DNA of 64,000 nucleotides from the NCBI GenBank assembly GCA_017163975.1, contig JAFFSR010000237.1, forward strand, positions 1,612,001 to 1,676,000. Reading direction: 5' to 3'. The notes under the pieces were generated by a model. The model searched no databases. It had not been told where the DNA came from and worked only from the letters and a program-made list of their open reading frames with translations. Of the stretch, positions 52,580 to 61,500 are shown one piece after another. Within the stretch, counting starts at the first letter, position 1, and each line of letters begins with the position of its first letter. Source of the DNA: Anastatus disparis. Its lineage: Eukaryota > Arthropoda > Insecta > Hymenoptera > Eupelmidae. Both the position numbers and the translations under genes were made by a program.

Positions 52580-54377
52580 TTTTCACTTATTAGGTATATT
52601 TGAATATACTTGGACGAATTAAAAAAAAAAATTAATGCTGAAATAAGGAAGCTAATCGAGCATCCGTAAAATCAACAATTAAAAAATTTTTTGCAAGGAA
52701 AAATGAAACAATTTTATCATCGTATATACGCATTGTATAGTTCGTCAACAATAGTACACAATCAAACAAAAATTTTCTTCCTACTCGCAAACTTCTCGTC
52801 ATATTATCTACAATACCTGACTCTCGTTAATAATTTTTCCGTCTTGGCATTAAAAATAAATAACATTATTATTACCTCATATTCGATAAAATTTTAGTCA
52901 AAGTATGGCACTGCAATAATGAAAAATTTAGCTCTTGGCGAAGAAAAGAAAAAGAATTTTTCTTTTCTATATTGTGTCGACGCAAATCCCTCATGTTAAG
53001 TATTTCGTTCGATTTTTCCGTTGTACGGATTCCTCGTATGACCTTGTTACTGCCATGCCGATGTATCGCGACTTACGATTCGCTTTTTTTATTCTTCTTT
53101 TCTTTTTATTTTAACGTTCAAGGCATACGGATACTTACATGTGTGTATGCTAGCGCGAGTTTATCAAGAAACGCATCGATTTATTCAAAATAAGTTTTTC
53201 CGGTTTTTCAGTATTAAACATAATATGATAGCTTGTAGATACTATAAGGAAAAATTTGTTGGAAAATTTTTAAAAGTAAATAAGAATTTATGGAATAAAT
53301 TTATTGAAAAACTAATTTTATAATAAAACACTTACAAAGTGTAAAACACTTTACATTTAAAGCTTATAAAACTGAAAGAAAAAATAATGTAATTAATTTT
53401 TATTGTATTACCGTAATAGAAATGTTTGTTTTTTCATTTGTAAATCAGTTTTTACTTCGATGCAATAACAATCATAAAATTATAACAGACTTTTTTTCAC
53501 ACAATTTTTACGTAACTGTTAACAAAAGATAAAACTTATGCAAAGTTTTCAGCAAACTATCGTTTTACGATTATTACGTAAAAACTGATTTTTTACGTTT
53601 GTGAATTTCGAAAAGTTGCGTAACCCCAACAAAAAGTGCAACAATTTTAGATAATCACAATAAAAACCAGTAACGTCACGCGTATAAAAAGCAACAATGA
53701 AAATCCACTTTGCGTATCGTTTAAAGAAAAAAAATAACTTTTTCGAACTCGACAATAACGGCGATCTTCAAGTGATAAATGTCGAATTTAAGAAATCCAA
53801 AAATTCCACACGCGATGAGATAATGTTTTGTAATGGAGATTGATCGAAATTGAAGGCTACGCATTATGGAATTGAATCGCGTTGTTTCTTTTTCATTTTT
53901 GTTCAATCTATAAAAATCTTCATAACGCATACGTACCCTTGATCTGAATTCAACTGGTATCAAGGCTTATTTTGTACATTTTTACTATTGAAGATGTTCT
54001 TCTCTTGTCTTTAAAGCTTAATTTTTTTAACTTACGTATTTTTCTTTAAAAGAAAAGTAATCCCCTTTATCAACAAATAAAAAGGATCTATACGTTTGTT
54101 AAAACTACCTTTTACTCGTAATAAATAATAATAAATGAAAAAATGTGTTTCAGAATAATCAAATTAAAATGTTTGCCATAGATACATGTAACATCGAATT
54201 GTGTGCTTGTCTCCGATATCGTAATAATAAGTATTAAAAGCATTGATATTGCATATACAAAAAAAATATCTCCGCTGACATACATACACACACATGGCGA
54301 CGATTTGCGTTATAGCTTTGGACCTCATATATATATACATCTACGTGTATACGTGTGTCTGTTTGCCGCATTTGCAT

Positions 54378-54392
54378 CGAGCGCGCGCGCGA
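54378..54392. repeat. GC-alternating tract
   Basis: A short alternating GC run (GAGCGCGCGCGCGAC) inside very AT-rich DNA. Confidence 0.8.
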
Positions 54393-54504
54393 CTTGTCTC
54401 ATAAGCGCATCCAATAAACAAGTTACACTTTATCCAATTAAAAATAAAGAGAAAAAGAAAATTTATTTTCTTTTTTCAACGTTATACATGTTTGTTAAGG
54501 ACTT

Positions 54505-54990
54505 ACGTTCAAGGAAGTAGATTCAACAGGTCTGTCCTTAAAATGGCCATTGCAATAATTACTATAAATTAACAATGTTCCAATGAGAAAAATTTTATAA
54601 TCACAATGACACATTTAATCACACACTAAAATAATTAAATTTTTTTATTAATAACGGAAAAAAAAATTTTTCGGAAAAAATTTAAAATGATAATAAAAAT
54701 AATAATAATAGTAAAAATTAATAAAAAATACTACACGGGGGAATATATGTTGCACGTCTCGTGGAAGACTACGCGCGCAAAAGCAACGACGATTGTAATA
54801 GAAGAGCTGGCGGCGAATATAACATACACACACAGACGACGAAGGCGGACTCTTTTGCACAATGTATATAGTATATCGTTAAAGGAGAAGAGAAAAAAAA
54901 ACAGAAGAAAAAAAAAATATTAAAGACGAGGCGCATGAAACTTTATTCATTGAAGCGACTTAGGCGGCAGCACCTCTCGCTCGAAGTGTT
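54505..54990 (-). other. Possible leader exon and start region upstream of cycle
   Basis: On the - strand CTTCCTTGAAC is followed by a perfect donor GTAAGT at 54504-54499. Upstream lies a GC-richer stretch (54750-54990). A short frame from ATGGCC (about 54548) ends in TGA five bases before the donor, so this would be non-coding leader sequence if spliced to 40611. The link to cycle is inference only. Confidence 0.25.
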
Positions 54991-55233
54991 ATAAACTAAC
55001 GTGGATAATTTTTTGTTTAAAAATTTTAAATTATCAAATGTATACATATTTTTTAAGTATGTATATTCATGTTTGTAAAATCATGAATTCATTGGTCAAG
55101 AGCGCTTGTCGCGTTAAATAATTTCCATTTTTCTTTACATTTAGTTTGATTTTTTTGTATATTTTAGCTCATTTTGAAAATGAGCTTTCACTTTAATTTT
55201 TTGTTATTACTATTTAAGTTTTCTTAAGTTTAG

Positions 55234-55329
55234 AACCGGTCTGTGGCTCAGTCAGTAGAGCGTTGGATTCGTAATCTCGAGTTCAAATCCCACTCTCGGT
55301 AGCCGATTGATAGAAGCACCAAAAAAAAA
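55234..55329 (+). repeat. Truncated SINE with head and internal A-run
   Basis: CGGTCTGTGGCTCAGTCAG, AGAGCGTTGGATTCGTAAT and the B-box GAGTTCAAATCCCACTCTCG, then AAGCACC followed directly by nine A residues. The body after AAGCACC is missing, so this copy either ended early or was internally deleted. Confidence 0.85.
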
Positions 55330-56114
55330 TTGATGCAATAATGTTGTCTTATGAAGAAAAATAGATTTTTTCTTATATAGACGTGGAAAATCGAACTTTA
55401 CTTGCTACACGAAAAAAAATGTTTTATTAAAAATTAATATACCTTTTACTAATACAATGAGAAACTTATTTATTAAAAATTTTATTATATCTTATAGCAA
55501 ATTTTAATACATTCATATTAACTGCCAAGTAAATAACATTTTTAACAAATCAAGTTTATCTTTCAATTAGCAGATATTTTACTAGTTTTTAATAAAACGT
55601 TTTTCTCCGAGTGTATTGGAAAATTATATATTACTTTCAGGATTTTATTGATCATTAAGAATAAAAATCTGACAAAATATGCCCTACATTTGAAGTAATA
55701 ATTCAAGTGTATAATTGTCAGATATTAAATTATAATTTAGAAAAAAAAGACTCCAAGTACAGACAGCAAAGAATAAAAAGTAATTTATTGAAAAATGTGT
55801 ATAAGATATGAACAATGAAATCTAAAATATACAAAATACTTTAAAGAATGCAATTTTCTTTTATTTCACTTTTTTAAAAATTACTTTACTATTTATTTTT
55901 ACTATTTTCATGTCATTTTTTATTACAGTACTAATTTTTAACCGTAACAACTATTTATCAACAATAAACAGCAATAAGTAAAGAGAAAAAAGAGTAATAA
56001 AGTCATCATGATGATTACGGAAATATTAATTTGATACCGTTCGTTTTTATCATAACAATAATTTCATTATTAATTTTCTACGTATCATATGCAACACTTC
56101 TTTTTAAATAAGAA

Positions 56115-56240
56115 ATTTGCCTTGTTCTATTTGACTGATTTTGCTAATCAAAAATTAAGTTAAAAATATTTTTATATATTTGCCTTGTTACATTTGACTG
56201 ATTTTGCTAATCAAAAATTAAGTTAAAAATATTTTTAAAA
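56115..56240. repeat. Tandem duplication, two 63-bp copies
   Basis: 56115-56177 and 56178-56240 are nearly identical, sharing TTTGACTGATTTTGCTAATC and AAAAATTAAGTTAAAAATAT. Only a few bases differ, so the duplication is fairly recent. Confidence 0.92.
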
Positions 56241-56308
56241 TCTTTTAGTAAATTAAATTCATTATTAAAAACATTTATTATACAATTATACAGTTAAAAG
56301 TATGCACC

Positions 56309-56330
56309 TATGGTATATATATATACCATA
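56309..56330. repeat. Perfect 22-bp palindrome
   Basis: It is self-complementary: TATGGTATATA followed by its exact reverse complement. It sits between the tandem duplication and the SINE pair. Confidence 0.85.
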
Positions 56331-56400
56331 TAATTATTCCATACAATACTGTATTTTTCTTATTTAGTTTATAATTTTTCTATATTTTACAAGAGTTCAT

Positions 56401-56599
56401 GAGTCGGTCTGTGGTTTATACGGTAGAGCGTTGCATTCGTAATTTCGGGGTTGAGTTCGAATCCCGCTCTCGGCAGCCGATTGATGCAAGCACCACTGTA
56501 GGTTACATATACTTTGTTCACAAACACACTTACGAGCTCCGTCACTGATTAGCATAGCAAAAATAGCATAGCATAAATATAGCAACGTTAAAAAAAAAA
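56401..56599 (+). repeat. Full-length tRNA-derived SINE (first of an inverted pair)
   Basis: AGTCGGTCTGTGGTTTATAC, the AGAGCGTTGCATTCGTAAT arm, GAGTTCGAATCCCGCTCTC, GCAAGCACCACTGTAGG, TTCACAAACACACTTACG, CTCCGTCACTGATTAGCAT and CATAAATATAGCAACGTT with a poly-A tail. It resembles the 16976 copy closely. Confidence 0.9.
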
Positions 56600-56663
56600 T
56601 TATTATTTAAATAGACAAAAATTTTCAAATTAAATTTTAATACAAAGAAAATATAAACTCTTG

Positions 56664-56852
56664 TTTTTTTAACGTCGCTTTATTTATGCTACATTAATCA
56701 GCGACGGAGCTCGTAAGTGTTTTTGTTAACAAAGCATATGTAATGTACAGTGGTGCTTGCATCAATCGGGTGCCGAGAGCGGGATTCAAACTCAGAACCC
56801 CGAGATTACGAATCCAACACTCTACTGAATGGTAGCGTTGGATACAGACCGA
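56664..56852 (-). repeat. Full-length tRNA-derived SINE (second of an inverted pair)
   Basis: On the - strand it starts CGGTCTGTATCCAACGCTAC, carrying about 12 unusual bases within the A-box area, then TTGGATTCGTAATCTCGGGG, GAGTTTGAATCCCGCTCTC, GCAAGCACCACTGTACA and the normal 3' end with poly-A. It faces the copy at 56401 tail to tail, 65 bases apart, and is sense to NOSIP. Confidence 0.9.
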
Positions 56853-56858
56853 TTTATT
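56853..56858 (-). terminator. Poly-A signal AATAAA of NOSIP
   Basis: AATAAA on the - strand lies about 60 bases after the NOSIP stop codon and directly before the SINE at 56664-56852. It is the nearest canonical signal. Confidence 0.5.
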
Positions 56859-56914
56859 TAAATAATAATTAATCTAAAATGTATTTATAATATAAACAAA
56901 ATGTGAAATATACA

Positions 56915-58753
56915 TTATGCTTGTAAAACTGGTCTTTCGTGTTTTCCTTGTAAATCTTTATTCGCTGCTGAATATCCAGTACCTCCCTGAAAATTACATG
57001 ATATAGTTATTTATTAAATAATTATTTATATAAATTTTTATTTTATCCGTATACATATATATATATAAAGCTTTACCCTCTGCAATGGTATTATATCATC
57101 TTCAGTAATTTTTGTGCTATCCAAGGGATTAATCCAATCTTTTTTTATTATTTTTTCTACGCATTCCACAGTCACAACATCACCTCTAAATCAATATCAT
57201 ATAAAAATAGTTTAATATTAATAAAAATAATTATATAGTCAATGAAATTAAAATAATTAAAAGAATAATCTAGATGGAAAATAATATGTTAAATCACCAC
57301 TTACGTTGTTCTAATAACAGCACATGGTGTACTATTACTCAATACATCATGAGTTATTGGACACATGTATCGAGCTGTCTTAACAATTAAAGATTTTTTG
57401 TCATCAGGGTCTCTTACTTCAGTAAATTTAATGGGAAGAAGATCCTTTAATTTCAAAATTTTTCCACTCATAGGACAATAAATATTTTTATCTGGTTTTT
57501 GAAGTATCGTTTCCTTAGCTTCTGGTGTTTTTGATGGTATCCAAAAACTTGGAAGATGCTTGTCTCGTCCATTTGCCATATTAGATACGGAAGATGAAGC
57601 TTCTTCGTCATCTTTTTTCTTAAAAACTATTGTTTTTTCTACTTTGAGAAAATTTTGTAATTTTTCTAATTCCTCATTTGCAGTTAACTCTTGAGATTTT
57701 TCCTGTGTATTATTTGTATGTATTAACAATATTGGAAAAAAAAATAATTTCCATTAATTTTCTGTTATATTTAAATACATGTCCTCCAGATCCACCTCTT
57801 TTTTATTTTTAGTTTGAACAGATTTATTTATTTTAATTTCAAAATGATTTATTAAATTGTTAATCTTTTAATTCTTCTTTCCCCTCCCCTTTACCTCTGG
57901 TTTCATTTTTACCTAAGTTCTAATTTTTAACTCGTCATGGTTTATACATAAAAATTTAAAAAATTATATCAAATATAGTGGTATTTTGAGGTTATTTCAC
58001 TCCAGATACTCTAGATTCAATTTTCAATTTAAATTTATTATTTATTTGAATTATAATTTGTTATATTTTTTATATATATTCTGAAGTTTGAAAAACCAGA
58101 ATTTAAATATTTATATGATTTTTTTAACATTTTACGATCAGAACCTTTATTTCTAGAATCTGGAGTATGTTTAACAGCAGCTTATATAAAATAACATAAA
58201 ATATATTTAATACTGACCTCTTCCTTCTTTTTCTGTTTCTCGTACTCTTTTAACTTCCTTGCATATTCTCTTTTTTTTGTCAAAATATATTCGAGAATGC
58301 ATTCTTTATCAAAAAGATAACCGTCTTTGCTGTAATAATTTTTTTTATTTAAATACAAAATATTATTTGGAGTTTATTAATTAAATCAAATCTTTGATAT
58401 GTATTTTAGTTTGTAATCATTATTGTAATTTTAAAATAATTAAAGAGTATGTTAACAGTACTTTTTTTACAAGAATACTAATTGACAAAAATAATAACAA
58501 TCTCAATAAATATTAAAATAAATTATTGTTTCTTTCATTTATCAAAGAAAACGAGATATTAAAATGATAAAACTTACGTTATCACCGGATTCCTACAAGG
58601 TTGTAAGGATAAACAACAACAATCAAAATCTCTCAGTGAATCTTTGCCAACCCTTTGGCTGTTTGTGCCATAACCAGATGCTGCTGCATCCTTTTTCTTT
58701 TCATGATATGTATAAACTGCTCCAGCTGTACAATTTCTTGCGTGCCTTGTCAT
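56915..58753 (-). CDS. Nosip: Nitric oxide synthase-interacting protein (NOSIP)
   Basis: NOSIP is a nuclear U-box-type E3 ligase family protein, also found with spliceosomes; in vertebrates it binds NO synthases. Exons in order: 58578-58753, 58218-58329, 57305-57702, 57077-57185, 56915-56986. All are GT-AG and total 867 nt, 288 aa (human about 301). It starts MTRHARNCTAGAVYTYHEKK. The N-terminal U-box half has FDCCCLSLQPCRNPVIT and DGYLFDKECILEYIL. The C-terminal half has LPSFWIPSKTPEAKETIL, YCPMSGKILKLKDLLPIKF, MCPITHDVLSNSTPCAVI and the ending GGTGYSAANKDLQGK, then HERPVLQA. A Lys/Glu-rich coiled segment lies between. There are no frame breaks, unlike cycle and RPA43. It lies upstream of cycle on the same strand. 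Confidence 0.95.
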
Positions 58754-59958
58754 TTCTTTTTATTAACGTTTAATATTAATTTTATAAATTTTTCTTCTTA
58801 CACTGTTTACTCTAGCAAGCAAGAAAACAAATCAACATAATATAACCTCAATTTATTTAGATACACATACACACCATTACCATAGTGTTGTCAAGGATCG
58901 AGCAGAAGCTACGCCATTTGGTGGCGCTGCTATTCGATATGACCAAAAGCTGCCATCTTTCTTTTTCTTTCTCTATAAACTTTTCAGTGTATACCGGATG
59001 GTCAACTTTTACTATCAATCGATAAGTCGATAATAAAGAAATTTTTTTGTTTTACATCGATTTATCTAAAATTATTAGATGCAAGTTCTGAATAAAGCAC
59101 GTCAGATAGCACAGCATTTTCAAAACTTTATTTGTAGAATTTTTTTTAATAACTATGTTAATAAGTTTTAAATGCCAATAAAAAAACCATTGTATTTGTA
59201 GAATAAGATTTTCTTATATTTTGTTACGAAATAAAGTTGGTCATTAACTTTAAAAATAAACTTTAAAAGAAGTAACAAAATCATTAAAGTAGTAAACTTA
59301 TGGTTTACGTTCTAGTTTTTGAAATAGTTTTGAATTATGAGTTCAATAAATATTTTTCATAATATTTACTTTTATCCTCAAAGCATCTAGATCGTAAAAT
59401 ATTTTAGCTAAAATTTGTTTTTGCATAATCCCAACGCATCAATTCATATTTTTATAATTTAGATGAACATAAATATCCAAATCGTATTCAAGTAATGTGT
59501 TGAAAATTATATTTATTTTCTAAGAATTATTTTATAATAAATATTTTTTTTAAATAATTGTAATAAACATTTTAAAAAGTCTGATACAGGTAAAATATTT
59601 GTTAAAACTTTAATAAAATTATTAATTATTAAATTTAATAATTTTACTTAAAGTTCAACAATAATAAAAATATCATACTTCAAGCTAATAATCTAATAAA
59701 ATGTAAATTAATTTTTCCGTCATAATTATAAATAAAGTCAAAATAAAACAAATCGTGAAGAGCGCCAGTAGAAAAAGAGAAAAAAAAATTCGTACGGGAA
59801 AGTGCGAAAGCGTGACGAAAATTCCAATCGCCTCCTTACCAGCCAATCAGTTTCCTTTCAATTTATTTCCAATTATTAGCGACAAACGTATATAACGTTA
59901 CGCGTGTATGTGTAAACAAATATACACACAAACCGCGTATACATCAAACATTAAAAAC
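58754..59958. promoter_or_regulatory. NOSIP upstream region
   Basis: No gene is seen. The first 250 bases (58860-59000) are GC-richer and contain CGCCATTTGGTGGCG (an imperfect palindrome at about 58912-58926) and GCTGCCATCTTTC, a GCCAT motif like that of YY1/Pleiohomeotic sites. The remainder to 59958 is AT-rich with no recognised feature. Confidence 0.4.
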
Positions 59959-59962
59959 TTAA

Positions 59963-60600
59963 GGTGGCTCAAGCGCTTGGTGCCGTATCAAGGGGGGCCC
60001 TGTCTGCGACATCAAAATGTTTTTATTGATAGAGCTATTATAACTAATTAAATAGTATTATTGATTATTTCTTATGATAAGAAAACAATTTTAAGTAATC
60101 AAAAGTAATAAAAAAAAAAAAAATTTTTTGTTTTGTTTCTCATTACAAGTTTTACTATGGTACGTCCCTGCTGTTTTGTTGGTTTCGAGCACTCTGAACG
60201 CACGTTAGCTTTACGTATGGCGTCTGTATCTGACGCGCATGCGCAGAAGCTGCCATTATGTGTAGCAAATTCTATTTCGCATTCTTTTAGATTTATTTTC
60301 TCTTGTATTTCTTCGTCAAGTCCTTTTTTTCTTCTTGAAAAATGATCTCCGTGAAACAAACTATAAGTGTATAATTTTTATTTTAACTTGTACTTTTTTA
60401 TATTAGCGTAAAACCTAATTTATGATTCAGTCCCATAAGAGCACATGTATTAATTACAATTATTAAAACATCTTTTTCTTTAAAAATAGTTCGTCAACCT
60501 CTATTTTTCAAAATAAATATCGAAATATTACGATATAAAGAATATTTTAATACAAATTTTGGATAGTTTCACTTTTTTAGAAAAAATCGCTTAAGCCACC
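59963..60600. mobile_element. Non-autonomous inverted-repeat DNA element with TTAA flanks
   Basis: The left end GGTGGCTCAAGCG (59963-59975) and right end CGCTTAAGCCACC (60588-60600) are inverted repeats matching at 12 of 13 positions. Both are bordered by TTAA (59959-59962 and 60601-60604), the target duplication used by piggyBac-type transposases. The 638-bp interior has no transposase. Its GC content is higher at the left end (GGGGGGCCC) and at 60150-60260. Assignment to piggyBac is by the TTAA site only; other TTAA-targeting elements exist. Confidence 0.65.
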
Positions 60601-60648
60601 TTAAAAACTCAAAACTTAACGTAGTTATATATAATTTTAAATTCTCAC

Positions 60649-60913
60649 GTGTTATTTGCCTACAGCGGTGCGTGCGACAAATTTCCTTTTCACGCGATTT
60701 CGAATAAAAGAAATAAATTCAATTCGTATTTATTATTTGGAATTTTTTTCTTCTCTTTAATTTTTTGCCCGTGCAAAATTCTGTTTTTTAAACGGGTGTT
60801 CTCACTTGTGTGTATGGCTCGACACTTCGCGAGACAGTTGACAATTTTTCACGAAAAGTCCAGTAATATTTCAATTGAGTGTTGTACTTTAAAACGTTTA
60901 CTTGTTTGATATG
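60649..60913 (+). other. Possible first exon of a + strand gene
   Basis: A GC-richer segment (GGTGCGTGCGAC, CACTTCGCGAGACAG) ends TTTGATATG and then a perfect donor GTAAGT at 60914-60919. If used, the start codon would be the last three bases of the exon, with the gene continuing past the window edge. No downstream exon is recognised, so identity is unknown. Confidence 0.28.
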
Positions 60914-61317
60914 GTAAGTTTATTTGAATTTTTTAAACGAATTTTCATTGTAGGTTATGTCTATATTAGTGAAAATTTTGCGTGCGTAGCATAAATTGTG
61001 TGATTTTTTTATAAATTGAATATTCAAGTGTAATATGCTAAATTTTATTAACGAAATATTAGTCAAAAATTAAGTCTTTTATCCTCATAAATAATAAATA
61101 TTTATATAAAAAATTCAATAATAGCATTATTTCATGCAATCTAAAAGCAAAAGTGTAAAAATTAAAGCACATAAATAGCTCGTGTGTTCTTGGATTATTT
61201 AAAATTCAACAGATGTACAATTAAAGGTTCAGCGATTGTTAATTTTTGATTGAACATTGAAAAGGAGAGATGATCGAGAGGAGAATTTAAAATGAAAATA
61301 ATTTTTTTTATTCTTCT

Positions 61318-61500
61318 TTAATGTCTCTATATTTATGCTATTTTGTAATGCTAATCAGCGACGGAGCTCTAGAGTGTGTTTGGGAATAAAGCACTTGTAA
61401 CGTACAGTGATTCTTGTATCAATCGGCTGACGAGCGCGGGATTCGAACTCGGAACCCTCAGATTACGAATCCAACGCTCTACGGACTCAGCCACTCATTG
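61318..61500 (-). repeat. Full-length tRNA-derived SINE
   Basis: On the - strand: AATGAGTGGCTGAGTCCG, AGAGCGTTGGATTCGTAATC, CCGAGTTCGAATCCCGCGC, the ACAAGAATCACTGTACG body, CTCCGTCGCTGATTAGCAT, ATAAATATAGAGACATTAAA and an A-rich end. Both Pol III boxes are recognisable. Confidence 0.88.

Larger units (their letters stand above)
40612..56114. other. Gene-poor region upstream of cycle
   Basis: About 15.5 kb with no recognised protein gene. It holds a decayed LINE (46340-47130), SINEs at 52385 and 55234, a GC-alternating stretch near 54378-54392, and short GC-richer patches near 43800-43930 and 54750-54990. Much of it may be the first intron of cycle if the leader exon near 54505 is real. Confidence 0.4.

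Noticed and set aside
54203..54923. Several 60-105 codon frames around 54.2-54.9 kb
   Set aside because: Composition is biased by AT/GC simple sequence, with no motif, no conserved splice structure and no recognisable homologue.
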